DNA of 64,000 nucleotides from Anaerobacillus alkalilacustris. Lineage in GTDB: Bacteria; Bacillota; Bacilli; Bacillales; Anaerobacillaceae. This document shows, one piece after another, positions 8,840 through 15,978 of the stretch. The stretch's first letter is position 1. Each line of letters opens with the position of its first letter. The DNA lies in the NCBI RefSeq assembly GCF_001866005.1, contig NZ_MLQR01000030.1:1-64000 (forward strand), in the 5' to 3' direction. A program made the translations under genes and the position numbers. A model generated the notes under the pieces. That model was given only the letters and a program-made list of their open reading frames with translations, searched no databases and was not told where the DNA came from.

Positions 8840-8908
8840 ATGCATATCATCATTGCAGTTGGAGCTGGCATCGCAATCGGAACTTTAGTTAATCTTTTTG
8901 TGGGATAA
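8840..8908 (+). CDS. Tiny hydrophobic peptide (22 residues), opposite strand
   Basis: ATG at 8840 preceded by AAAGGATG with normal spacing. The product begins MHIIIAVGAGIAIGTLVNLF, almost wholly a membrane helix. It ends at a plus-strand intrinsic terminator. It runs against the surrounding module and its 3' end overlaps the last codons of the second ParR-like gene. Size, hydrophobicity and antisense position recall type I toxin peptides, but no antitoxin RNA was identified. Confidence 0.4.
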   Translation: MHIIIAVGAGIAIGTLVNLFVG

Positions 8909-9182
8909 ACGGGCGGCTTATCGCTCGTTTTTTTATTTCCTTCTTTTTTAATTCTAACTTTTCTGCAACAGTTAATTTTCTAATGTTATCTTTTTCAACT
9001 GGTTTATTTACTTCGATCATTGTCGCTTTTGTTTCAACTTTTTGATTTATATTTATATCTTCCAGGATTAGTTTTTTAACATAAGCGGTAAAATTCCTTC
9101 GTTTTACGTGCTTCAAAATTAGTTCATCATCTGCGTTTTTTTGATTGAAGGAGACAGACTTAATCACTTTATTTTTACTCAT
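8889..9182 (-). CDS. Second ParR-like ribbon-helix-helix protein
   Basis: 97 residues. The first 55 residues are paralogous to the gene at 9330: both have VxKSISFN/VIKSVSFN, then a helix, then NFxxYVKxLI, the ParR/CopG-type DNA-binding pattern. It has a longer lysine-rich tail. AGGAAGTGA ribosome site. Separated from the parM-parR pair by 147 bases that could hold a centromere-like site. Confidence 0.6.
   Translation of the reverse strand: MSKNKVIKSVSFNQKNADDELILKHVKRRNFTAYVKKLILEDININQKVETKATMIEVNKPVEKDNIRKLTVAEKLELKKKEIKKRAISRPFIPQKD
8908..8934 (+). terminator. Terminator of the 22-residue peptide gene
   Basis: Stem ACGGGCG/CGCTCGT (one G-T pair) followed by seven T on the plus strand. 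It lies inside the C-terminal codons of the minus-strand ParR-like gene, so those codons serve two roles. Confidence 0.6.
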
Positions 9183-9329
9183 AAAAATTCACTTCCTAAA
9201 ATGTTTTAGACTTGCATTTTTTCAGAGGTATTCGCATATAGCTATTAACAGGCGTAGCGTTAGTAGCTAAATTCCCCGAAAGGGTTATTTTTTTACTCAA
9301 ATTGGTATTACCGGTATTACCATTTTTCT

Positions 9330-9527
9330 CTATATCATCATTTCCATTAAGTTGTCATTTTCATCTGTTTTCATATCTTGTTTAAATGGGGTTGCTATCC
9401 CCTCCATATCTTTTTGAATTAATCGTTTCACATAATTTGAGAAGTTTGGATATTGCTTAAAGTGACTAATCATTTTGTTTTCGTAAGGATCCGCTTTATT
9501 AAATGAAATACTTTTAACTACTCTCAT
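9330..9527 (-). CDS. parR: ParR-like centromere-binding protein
   Basis: 65 residues: RVVKSISFNKAD followed by a helix ending NFSNYVKRLIQKD, as in ribbon-helix-helix ParR adaptors that link a centromere to ParM filaments. The ATG overlaps the ParM stop codon, the standard parM-parR order. The acidic, methionine-rich C-terminus could be the part that contacts the filament (inference). Confidence 0.7.
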   Translation of the reverse strand: MRVVKSISFNKADPYENKMISHFKQYPNFSNYVKRLIQKDMEGIATPFKQDMKTDENDNLMEMMI

Positions 9528-10348
9528 TTAAATACACTCCTTGCTATCTCATAAAACCCAATAGAATTTGCATATACTGGGTGGACAAGCTTGTATGAAT
9601 TTCCTTCAAATATAGTTGGTTCAAAAACACTTAAATTATTAAAATATTTTTTTAAATAAGGAGCTAACATTTCTGCCGAACCTCCGATTAATCTGACAAA
9701 ATCTTGTCGCCCCCATTTATTAGCTTTAGTTATAATCGACTCTGCTAAAGATTCTAAATCATTACTTTTATTTGTGTTCATCCCATAATTAAGAGTAAAA
9801 GCTTCTTTATCTATATACCTCTTATCATTTAGAGTAGCTCCATTTACCGTACCTGACCCAATATCGATAATTCGAACAATACCTAACTCTGGTTGGCACC
9901 AAAATGAAGCTGCTCCCTCAGCCGCCACCTCCACACGGCGAATAACAATTGTTTTTGTGACGCCGTTAACTTCTAGTTCGTGTCTACCTCGAAGCATTTC
10001 TTTGATAGCATTCTTTTCAATATGATCATGCTTTTCTATCGGTTGACCTACCACAACAGAATGTTCAAAAGCATCACTATATCTGTGGATAGCTAATAGG
10101 ACTCGTAATCTTGCATCTTCATGAGCTTTTGTATCACCCATTCTAGACCTTATAAACTCAGACTCATATTTTGCAAGCGTTCCAGCGAACCCTCTTTTAC
10201 CTTCGAAATAGTATTCCATATCATCTTTCGAAAAAGTTTGTTCTAGTTTTCTTTTTCTCCATTCTCCTAAACATGAAAGGAACTTATAAGGACCGTAAGG
10301 CCCCATTACTTTCACTTCATAGTTACCTGCATCGATGCCTAAAATCAT
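9524..10348 (-). CDS. parM: ParM/Alp-type actin-like plasmid segregation ATPase
   Basis: About 274 residues of the actin-like ATPase fold: phosphate-1 loop GIDAGNYEVK at 4-13, phosphate-2 motif IIDIGSGTVNGA near 182-193, and an adenosine-region glycine motif LIGGSAE near 235. Family members polymerise and push plasmid copies apart. The ATG at 10348 is chosen for its AAAGGAGGAG site; an upstream start adds eleven residues without a site. The start region follows the 76-residue gene in the same operon. Its presence suggests an extrachromosomal, plasmid-like stage. Confidence 0.85.
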   Translation of the reverse strand: MILGIDAGNYEVKVMGPYGPYKFLSCLGEWRKRKLEQTFSKDDMEYYFEGKRGFAGTLAKYESEFIRSRMGDTKAHEDARLRVLLAIHRYSDAFEHSVVVGQPIEKHDHIEKNAIKEMLRGRHELEVNGVTKTIVIRRVEVAAEGAASFWCQPELGIVRIIDIGSGTVNGATLNDKRYIDKEAFTLNYGMNTNKSNDLESLAESIITKANKWGRQDFVRLIGGSAEMLAPYLKKYFNNLSVFEPTIFEGNSYKLVHPVYANSIGFYEIARSVFK

Positions 10349-10364
10349 TAAACCCACTCCTCCT

Positions 10365-10595
10365 TTAATTTGCTTTTTCAAGAAAACTTATTAAATCAAC
10401 ATTTAATTTGTCATAATCATCAATTTGTAAATAAATACATTCAGCAACAAAGTTTGGATCTGCGTCGTTTCTTTCTAATATTTCAATTAATTCACTCCAC
10501 TTTTCTAATAGGTTAATTGTGTTTTTGATAGTTTCTTCATCTGTTTTCGACCAACTATCTCTTAAAGCGATTTTTAAAATTGTTGTAGTTATCAT
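10365..10595 (-). CDS. Hypothetical protein (76 residues), first gene of the parM operon
   Basis: ATG at 10595 with AAAGGAGTGA upstream; an earlier start at 10604 lacks a site. Helical, acidic protein with no recognised domain. Stop and ParM start are 16 bases apart, and two palindromic operator-like sites lie just upstream of its start. Confidence 0.6.
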   Translation of the reverse strand: MITTTILKIALRDSWSKTDEETIKNTINLLEKWSELIEILERNDADPNFVAECIYLQIDDYDKLNVDLISFLEKAN

Positions 10596-10609
10596 TAAAC
10601 TCACTCCTT

Positions 10610-10668
10610 TTATTACTGTTGTAATAATTCTTTTGTTATTATCAAGCTTTTTATTACTCTTGTAATAA
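10610..10668 (-). promoter_or_regulatory. Two palindromic operator-like sites upstream of the parM operon
   Basis: TTATTACTGTTGTAATAA at 10610-10627 and TTATTACTCTTGTAATAA at 10651-10668, each with seven-base inverted arms and start points 41 bases apart (about four helical turns). They lie between the XRE regulator gene and the operon it precedes, so the regulator is the likely ligand. A weaker relative, TATTATGGTTTCGATAATA, sits at 11003-11021 by the regulator's own start. Confidence 0.6.
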
Positions 10669-10670
10669 CA

Positions 10671-10703
10671 CTATATGTGCGTATGCCTAGAAATTGCCTG
10701 TCC
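10671..10703. repeat. Left copy of long inverted repeat flanking the XRE gene
   Basis: Its reverse complement begins GGACAGGCAATTTCTAGG and ends CACATATAG, matching 11052-11090 with two or three substitutions and a six-base insertion. The pair encloses the XRE gene and its promoter. Confidence 0.65.
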
Positions 10704-10778
10704 ATTAAAAAATATATTTTACACCTTACAAAAACGTTAATATCCATTAAAGTAAGACTATAAAAAAAGAGGATCTCG

Positions 10779-10982
10779 TTATTCTGAGACCCTCTGAAAT
10801 ATTGAATTTACTGTAACGTTTAATTTTTCGCTAATTTCCAAAGCTGTTTCCAAATTTGGTTGCATCTTTTGAGTTTCATATCTACTGTATTGAGATATGT
10901 TTATCCCCAAAAAACTTGCAAACTCAGTTTGGTTCATTCTTTTATCGTGCCTAAATTCTTTTAATCGATTTTTTATAGACAA
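10779..10982 (-). CDS. XRE-family regulator of the parM/translocation module
   Basis: 67 residues, a bare helix-turn-helix domain: MNQTEFASFLGINISQYSRYE is the recognition motif (helix 2 to helix 3). Probably represses its own promoter and the downstream parM operon through the TTATTAC-N4-GTAATAA sites. It is separate from the phage CI/Cro pair at 47210-47949, implying independent control of this module. Confidence 0.75.
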   Translation of the reverse strand: MSIKNRLKEFRHDKRMNQTEFASFLGINISQYSRYETQKMQPNLETALEISEKLNVTVNSIFQRVSE

Positions 10983-11051
10983 TATACTCCCTCCTTCTTA
11001 TATATTATGGTTTCGATAATAAAATTGCTTTTCCCTTCAAAAAAATTTTAG

Positions 11052-11090
11052 GGACAGGCAATTTTTAGGTATTCGTGCATATACATATAG
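11052..11090. repeat. Right copy of long inverted repeat flanking the XRE gene
   Basis: Starts GGACAGGCAATTTTTAGG and ends CATATACATATAG. Partner of 10671-10703. Could be a protein-binding array, transcript ends, or the termini of a small inserted cassette. Confidence 0.6.
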
Positions 11091-11122
11091 TAAGAACTAA
11101 ATAACACCAAAGGAGTTAGATA

Positions 11123-11140
11123 GCCCCTCACAAGAGGGGT
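11123..11140. terminator. Hairpin, possible terminator
   Basis: GCCCCTC ACAA GAGGGGT stem followed by an AT-rich run. It separates the XRE region from the lipoprotein gene. Confidence 0.5.
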
Positions 11141-11235
11141 TAAAATTATTTTATGTCTAAGTTTGTCGAAACCATTTCCTTATTTTGGGTAAATAGTATA
11201 ATGTTGCATGTACAATAAAGAATGGGGGAATTACA

Positions 11236-11877
11236 TTGAAAAAAAGATTATTATTTTTACTTGCTGCTCTATTATTAGTTGTATCAGCATGCGGAACGAC
11301 TGAAGAACCTACAGAAACAGAAGTTGAAAATGAAGAAGGTGTAAATCAAGAGGAAGAACAAGAAGAGGTTTTACCAGAAGAAGTTAATGACGATGGATTC
11401 GAACACTCTGTAGGTGACGTTATTGAAAACGAAGGTGGAAAATTCACATTAATTTCTAGAGCTAGTGATATTGAAACACAAGAAACCGGACCAATCATTT
11501 TTAATATTTCACAAGTGAATACATCAACTGGCGACCTAAAAGGTGATCTTGCTTCCTTTTTGGAAAAAGATTTTATTAATTACATTCAAATTGACATGGA
11601 AGTAGAAAACACATCAGAAGAAAATATCACGTTCTTTCCCGCACAAGCAACAATTACAACAAATACAGGAGAACAACTTGAATCCGACATGTGGTTATCC
11701 GAACACATTGATGGCGAATTTATTGGTGCAGTAAAAAAATCTGGTTCTCAATTTTTTATCCTAGAAAAATCTGTAGCAGAAGATATTGAGTGGGTAAGAA
11801 TAATTATTGGGGCCCCTATGAATGCTGATTGGGAAAATGTTGGTGAAAAAATTGACTTTACCGTAAATCTAAAATAA
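11236..11877 (+). CDS. Lipoprotein, DUF4352/telokin-like
   Basis: 213 residues with a lipoprotein signal: KKR, hydrophobic core, lipobox VSAC with C19. A glutamate-rich linker follows (20-55), then a beta-sandwich-like domain with the phrases GDVIENEGGKFTL, YIQIDMEVENTSEE and an EDIEWVRIIIG end, typical of DUF4352-like extracellular domains. TTG start with GGGGGAA. Plus-strand gene between two minus-strand phage units, the usual place for lysogenic-conversion genes such as superinfection exclusion. Function not shown. Confidence 0.75.
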   Translation: MKKRLLFLLAALLLVVSACGTTEEPTETEVENEEGVNQEEEQEEVLPEEVNDDGFEHSVGDVIENEGGKFTLISRASDIETQETGPIIFNISQVNTSTGDLKGDLASFLEKDFINYIQIDMEVENTSEENITFFPAQATITTNTGEQLESDMWLSEHIDGEFIGAVKKSGSQFFILEKSVAEDIEWVRIIIGAPMNADWENVGEKIDFTVNLK

Positions 11878-11896
11878 AAGGAGATAAGGAGATAAT

Positions 11897-12058
11897 ATGA
11901 AATTAATAGCTATTCTTTTAATTGCTTTAGGTTCTTTAGGTTTACTTATGTCAGTTATGATGTATGGTGACATAGGAATTGCGGCGGCAATAGGGGCCAT
12001 TACTGCATTATTGTCTGGCATAGGATTTTTAAAAGTAAATAAGAAAATATCAGAATAG
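11897..12058 (+). CDS. Small two-helix membrane protein (53 residues)
   Basis: ATG at 11897 with AAGGAGATAAGGAGATA just upstream, 19 bases after the lipoprotein stop. Two hydrophobic segments (about 2-20 and 26-46) and a basic end KVNKKISE. Same transcript as the lipoprotein and closed by the terminator at 12058. Confidence 0.65.
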   Translation: MKLIAILLIALGSLGLLMSVMMYGDIGIAAAIGAITALLSGIGFLKVNKKISE

Positions 12059-12080
12059 CCCCGGTATCCGGGGCTTTTTG
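12058..12080 (+). terminator. Terminator of lipoprotein unit
   Basis: GCCCCGG TAT CCGGGGC followed by TTTTT, a textbook intrinsic terminator. Confidence 0.92.
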
Positions 12081-12221
12081 ACTAAATCATTACAATTTTC
12101 TTTAAAAACTGAGAGATATACTGACATTTTTATAGAAAAGTAATTAGCTAATTATTTCAGATTGAAATTTTAATTCAAATTGTAGTTGTCTCTTATATAG
12201 TAGTTGGGGTTTTACCTCCAC

Positions 12222-12336
12222 GTTCTCATTAATTATTTTTGCTGTTGTACCAAGGGTTGAAGGTGGTTTATTTTCCGAGAACTCATGTAGACCGGCCATG
12301 TTCTCATTATTTCAATTAATGAGAACTCATATGGAC
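12222..12336. repeat. Cluster of direct and inverted repeats in a gene-free gap
   Basis: GAGAACTCATGTAGAC (12277-12292) recurs as GAGAACTCATATGGAC (12321-12336). GTTCTCATT occurs at 12222 and 12300 and inverted at 12318-12326, giving a nine-base stem. No gene is seen from 12081 to 12435. Could be a binding array or segregation/origin site; the function is unknown. Confidence 0.55.
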
Positions 12337-12401
12337 ATTATTTAGCTATAACACGTTAGTGTCATGACAATGATAAAACCTCAGTTGTTTTATTAAAATT
12401 T

Positions 12402-12427
12402 AGCCCTCACCAATTAAGGCAAGGGCT
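12402..12427 (-). terminator. Terminator of lysis genes
   Basis: AGCCCT...AGGGCT stem with a partly paired inner section and a T-rich tail on the minus strand, eight bases after the amidase stop. Confidence 0.65.
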
Positions 12428-12435
12428 TATAAATT

Positions 12436-13446
12436 TTATCCAAACATATGACCCCAAGTTTGCGGACCAACAATTCCATCCACAGTTAATCGATGTCTAC
12501 GTTGATATTCACGAACAGCTCTTTCTGTTATAGGACCGTAAATTCCATCTGATTTAACTCCTAATTTAATTTGTGCTGCTTTAACATCTTCGCCACGCAT
12601 AAATGGTGATTGTAAACGTAAAAGTCTTGTGTACTGTGGTTTATTTTGTTTAAAAGTTTCTAATGCATTTGCTGATTGTGGTCCGAAAAGACCATCAACT
12701 GTAATTCCTGCTGCTCGTTGAAATGCTCTTAGAGCTACCTCTGTTTCATCACCAAAGTGCCCATCAGCTCCCCAACGAGGTAAGTCGAATCCCGCTGCAG
12801 TAAGTTCTTTTTGCATTCGTTTGACGTGTTCCCCTTTATCCCCATGACGGATAATATTTTCACTACCTGTTTCAACAACCACTTTTACTTGTGAAGGCTT
12901 TTTAATTTCAGCCTCTCCTTCCCAGGCATCTGCATATTTCTTAACATCAGTTAGGAATTGGTTCCACGTCACACCATTTGGTTCCAACCAACTTTGAGGG
13001 TCTGAGCGTCTACCTGGATCTTCGAAACGATGTGCAGTAATTTTAGCAAAAGGATCCCAACCATTTTCTGCACATACCTTAGCCCATGCCCACACATAAC
13101 GATCATAAGCCTCAGCAAATTCGCCTGTACGGCATAAACTAATAGCAATAGCATGATCATTAGCTTTACCTAGATTAAGCGTTTGACGGTCATTTTGACG
13201 TTGGATATGGAGAGCCTTTTCATTAAGTGGAATAATCTCAATGATTGACTTTGAATCTACCAACTGATGATAGGACGCTCGTACACTGTGATTTTGAAAG
13301 TACCTTACATGAGTGTCGGCGTCAGCTGAGTTGTTTGCTGTTTCATGAGCTGCACCATAACGTGGACCAATTACTTTTTCCTGATTACGGTTTGCTAAAT
13401 TGCTAATATACCTTTTTTCAATTTGATATTTATTTTTAACTGCCAT
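12436..13446 (-). CDS. Phage endolysin: N-acetylmuramoyl-L-alanine amidase with two PG-binding domains
   Basis: 336 residues. An amidase_2 (T7 lysozyme-like) domain covers about 1-175: zinc-ligand histidine in AAHETANNS (33-41) and a second in KITAHRFEDPG near 140. Two peptidoglycan_binding_1 repeats follow (about 200-265 and 275-336), each with the G.DG.FG/GIYGP...AV.FQ pattern. It cleaves the amide bond between muramic acid and the stem peptide at the end of lytic growth. One-base overlap with the holin gene; XhlA, holin and amidase form the lysis cassette. Confidence 0.92.
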   Translation of the reverse strand: MAVKNKYQIEKRYISNLANRNQEKVIGPRYGAAHETANNSADADTHVRYFQNHSVRASYHQLVDSKSIIEIIPLNEKALHIQRQNDRQTLNLGKANDHAIAISLCRTGEFAEAYDRYVWAWAKVCAENGWDPFAKITAHRFEDPGRRSDPQSWLEPNGVTWNQFLTDVKKYADAWEGEAEIKKPSQVKVVVETGSENIIRHGDKGEHVKRMQKELTAAGFDLPRWGADGHFGDETEVALRAFQRAAGITVDGLFGPQSANALETFKQNKPQYTRLLRLQSPFMRGEDVKAAQIKLGVKSDGIYGPITERAVREYQRRHRLTVDGIVGPQTWGHMFG

Positions 13447-13727
13447 TATTTTTCATCCTCTCTTGGTTCTGTATAAGTTAAAGCTTGTAAGCTATCACTA
13501 AATCCTTTTGTAGTTGGATCATTAATAGCGTTGTAAGTTGACACCGCAACTAATCCTAGTACATAAGGGTTTTTAATAGCTTCGATGATTACATTTCCGA
13601 GAATATTCCATGTTGTTAAATCTTCGAGAGACAACCCCATGTAGGCAAGGATTGGAACTAATACAGCTAAAATAACTTGCACAACAAAATGTGGGTTTTT
13701 AAATCGTACTTTCCAGTTGACTTTCAT
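13446..13727 (-). CDS. Phage holin, phiLC3/phage_holin_1 family
   Basis: About 93 residues from the ATG at 13727, which has AAGGAGAGGG upstream. Pattern MKVNWKVRFKNPHF, a membrane helix (about 14-32), a second hydrophobic segment near 55-70, then the family signature NDPTTKGFSDS.QAL.Y.EP. It forms the membrane lesions that release the endolysin. The longer upstream reading overlaps XhlA and lacks a site. Confidence 0.9.
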   Translation of the reverse strand: MKVNWKVRFKNPHFVVQVILAVLVPILAYMGLSLEDLTTWNILGNVIIEAIKNPYVLGLVAVSTYNAINDPTTKGFSDSLQALTYTEPREDEK

Positions 13728-13747
13728 GTTACCCTCTCCTTGTTTTT

Positions 13748-14041
13748 TTATGATTTGATAAATGTTTGTACCACGAAAAACAATAACCCAATTCCACCTA
13801 CAATAATTCCCCCCATAACCGTGCGCCATAGCCAAGTTTGATTATTTTCTAATTTATCAAGCCTTTTGTGAGCGCTACTTGCTTTACTTTCTAAAGATGC
13901 ATTCTTTATTTTCAATTCCTCAACATCACTTTTAACACTTTTAACATCTCTTACGTTTTCCTCAATTCTGATTAGACGTTCTTTAAAATCGTCAAAACTT
14001 TCAACAAGCTTATCTAGTACTTTTTCAAAAGCTTCGCTCAC
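13748..14041 (-). CDS. xhlA: Hemolysin XhlA-family holin accessory protein
   Basis: 97 residues: coiled-coil N-terminus (about 5-68) and a single C-terminal membrane helix WRTVMGGIIVGGIGLLFFVV. In PBSX, XhlA works with the holin in lysis. First gene of the lysis cassette. Confidence 0.88.
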   Translation of the reverse strand: MSEAFEKVLDKLVESFDDFKERLIRIEENVRDVKSVKSDVEELKIKNASLESKASSAHKRLDKLENNQTWLWRTVMGGIIVGGIGLLFFVVQTFIKS

Positions 14042-14061
14042 CTGCTAACCCCCTTTGACAA

Positions 14062-14088
14062 AATAAAAAGAGCTCCCGAAGGAACTCT
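14062..14088 (-). terminator. Terminator after tyrosine recombinase
   Basis: Stem AGAGTTCC TTCG GGAGCTCT then TTTTTATTTT on the minus strand, overlapping the last codons of the recombinase. It isolates this gene from the lysis cassette. Confidence 0.75.
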
Positions 14089-15092
14089 CATTGTACATGA
14101 AATCTTTTGTGCGCTTGTTTCTTACGTTCTTCGCTAACATGGGCATAGACTAAAGTAGTGCTCGGGTCCTCGTGACCTAGTAATTTTTGAACATCAGCGA
14201 GATCTGCTCCATTTTCCATTGCAAGTGTTCCAAATGTATGTCGGAATGTATGTGGGGTTATCTTTTTTGATATGTTAGATCTTTGTTCAATCTTATCGAT
14301 TATTCTTTGTATATTTCGATTACTCATTTTTCTATACGGTTTGCGTTCGGTAACAAATAAATATTCACATTCATCGTTACGGCTATTTAAATATTTACGT
14401 AATTGGTGCATGGATTTTATCGATAGATAGACTGTCCTTTCTTTATCCCCTTTGCCAATCACATGGATTTTCATTTCGTGTAAGTTAATATCAGTCGTCT
14501 TAATATTAGCTATTTCGGATAATCGGCAACCTGTCGAATACAAAACTTCTATTAGTGCTCTTTCTCGTTGATCTTTACAAGAGTCACGTACAATTTCCAT
14601 TTCCTCGATACTTAACCCTTTTGGTAATCGTTTAGGCTTCTTTGGCGGCTTGATTTTAGCAGCTGGATTACGTAATAGTAATTCCTCTTCAACCATCCAA
14701 GCGAAAAAACTTTTTAAAGCCGATAATTTTTTATCTACAGTACTAATCATCCAGCTACTATTACTTGCGAGGTACTTCCTTATGTCAGCTGTGTTAATTT
14801 GTACAATAGGTTTATCAATTTTTTCAGAAAACAATTTCAATTCAAGCTTGTAGCCTTCTAACGTTTTATCAGACATTCCTTCAATTTGTCTTGCAGACAA
14901 ATACATGTCGATTTTTTCTTGCAGATCACCCTCAATATCTGTTTCTGTTTTCCTTTGAATTTCGTAATTAGATAAAACCTCTTCTAACCTAATTACGAGC
15001 TTTCGGCGATCCACATCAAGAAATAATGTGCTTATGACTACTTCTAGGTCATTCATAAGCCTGGCAGTATCATTTACCTCAAACATATTCAA
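14088..15092 (-). CDS. XerC/XerD-type tyrosine recombinase
   Basis: 334 residues. An N-terminal SAM-like core-binding domain (about 65-145: ARQIEGMSDKTLEGYK) is followed by the catalytic domain with R in YSTGCRLSEI, the lysine hairpin VIGKGDKERTV, HTFRHTFGT, LLGHEDPSTT and the tyrosine in LVYAHVS. All catalytic residues are present. It is not next to an att site, and the prophage ends fit the serine integrase, so it may resolve multimers of a circular form or move its own small island. A structured leader lies at 15142-15201. Own terminator. Confidence 0.9.
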   Translation of the reverse strand: MNMFEVNDTARLMNDLEVVISTLFLDVDRRKLVIRLEEVLSNYEIQRKTETDIEGDLQEKIDMYLSARQIEGMSDKTLEGYKLELKLFSEKIDKPIVQINTADIRKYLASNSSWMISTVDKKLSALKSFFAWMVEEELLLRNPAAKIKPPKKPKRLPKGLSIEEMEIVRDSCKDQRERALIEVLYSTGCRLSEIANIKTTDINLHEMKIHVIGKGDKERTVYLSIKSMHQLRKYLNSRNDECEYLFVTERKPYRKMSNRNIQRIIDKIEQRSNISKKITPHTFRHTFGTLAMENGADLADVQKLLGHEDPSTTLVYAHVSEERKKQAHKRFHVQ

Positions 15093-15141
15093 TTCCCCCT
15101 GGAAAGGTTATTTCGCTTTGAATACGTCCTACAACAGAAAA

Positions 15142-15201
15142 GAAGTAGGTACGCATTCCAGGTGCGTTTAAGTCGGGGAGCTACCCCAACTAACCTACTT
15201 C
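15142..15201 (-). ncRNA. Three-way-junction structure upstream of the tyrosine recombinase
   Basis: On the minus strand a nine-base outer stem GAAGTAGGT/ACCTACTTC encloses two hairpins: GTTGGGG-TAGCT-CCCCGAC and ACGCA-CCTGGAA-TGCGT. One pair is G-U only on the minus strand and would be a mismatch on the plus strand, favouring an RNA read in the recombinase direction. A TTTT follows the outer stem. Candidate leader RNA, attenuator or folded single-strand recombination site; no known family recognised. Confidence 0.5.
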
Positions 15202-15259
15202 CATTTTAACATATCACTTTTTAAAAGTGATAGTCAATAAAGAACATTTGTTCGTAAAG

Positions 15260-15472
15260 TTATTTGACAGGCATGTTTAATTCTTTAGCGTTGTCGATGT
15301 GATACTCAACGTGGTCATATAATGACATATAATCACCGTCGAGATCATCTGAGCATTCGTCATAACTTACCGCTAGTTGCATCTTAACTATGTCGTTTTT
15401 AAGCCATAGTTGAGCTATTGTATTGTCCCTCATTTCAGATAACACTTTTTCTACATCTTTTGAAGTTGTCAT
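15260..15472 (-). CDS. Hypothetical acidic protein (70 residues)
   Basis: Starts MTTSKDVEKVLSEMRD with GGGAAGTG upstream. Acidic, helical, with the phrase SDDLDGDYMSLYDHVEYHI. No family recognised. It lies 18 bases downstream of the 148-residue membrane protein in the same direction. Confidence 0.55.
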   Translation of the reverse strand: MTTSKDVEKVLSEMRDNTIAQLWLKNDIVKMQLAVSYDECSDDLDGDYMSLYDHVEYHIDNAKELNMPVK

Positions 15473-15490
15473 AATAGCATAGCACTTCCC

Positions 15491-15934
15491 TTAAATTTGA
15501 TGGCTTAAAAATTTATACCCTATCATTTCGTCAGTAGATTCATCACGAATTGCCGTGACTCTTCCTTCCATCATTAAGTCACCTAATATTAACTTAAAAA
15601 AGGTTTCGTCATATTTAAAACCATATTTAACGCCTCTTTGTATAACCTCGGTTTGTAACATATAATCCATTATAGCTTTAGCAGAAGGATAAACGGGTAG
15701 ATTTTCAACTTCAAATGCCTTATTTTTATCGTTTATAATCAATCGATGATAACTTTTGTCAGTAGTATCAAAAGCAACATTTGCATTTTCTAGATAACTT
15801 AAAACTTGTTGTTTAATCTTATCTCTATTTGTGACTTTGTAATAAATAGAGTAATACATGAAAAAACCAACCGGGACGATTATTACAGCTGTAATAATCG
15901 CAGTGATTATTACTTCAAATAAAAATTCAAACAT
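15491..15934 (-). CDS. Membrane-anchored hypothetical protein
   Basis: About 147 residues from ATG 15934 (AAAAGG upstream). One N-terminal membrane helix IITAIITAVIIVPVGFFMYY, then a soluble cytoplasmic or surface domain with no recognised motif. Part of the accessory island between the recombinase and the tail genes. Confidence 0.6.
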   Translation of the reverse strand: MFEFLFEVIITAIITAVIIVPVGFFMYYSIYYKVTNRDKIKQQVLSYLENANVAFDTTDKSYHRLIINDKNKAFEVENLPVYPSAKAIMDYMLQTEVIQRGVKYGFKYDETFFKLILGDLMMEGRVTAIRDESTDEMIGYKFLSHQI

Positions 15935-15978
15935 AAATTGGCACAACCTTTTCTTGTATAATTACAGCAATCTCTATC

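Noticed and set aside
9304-9321. Tandem GGTATTACC repeat as the parC centromere
   Set aside because: Only two nine-base units; ParR sites normally have more copies. Kept only as part of the gap next to parR2.
4854-11090. A complete conjugative element
   Set aside because: No relaxase, no oriT-like nick region, no VirB6/VirB8-type channel set and no Rep gene were found, so self-transfer is not supported.
14088-15092. The phage integrase
   Set aside because: It is full length, but the att sites lie beside the serine integrase and have the inverted-arm form typical of that class.
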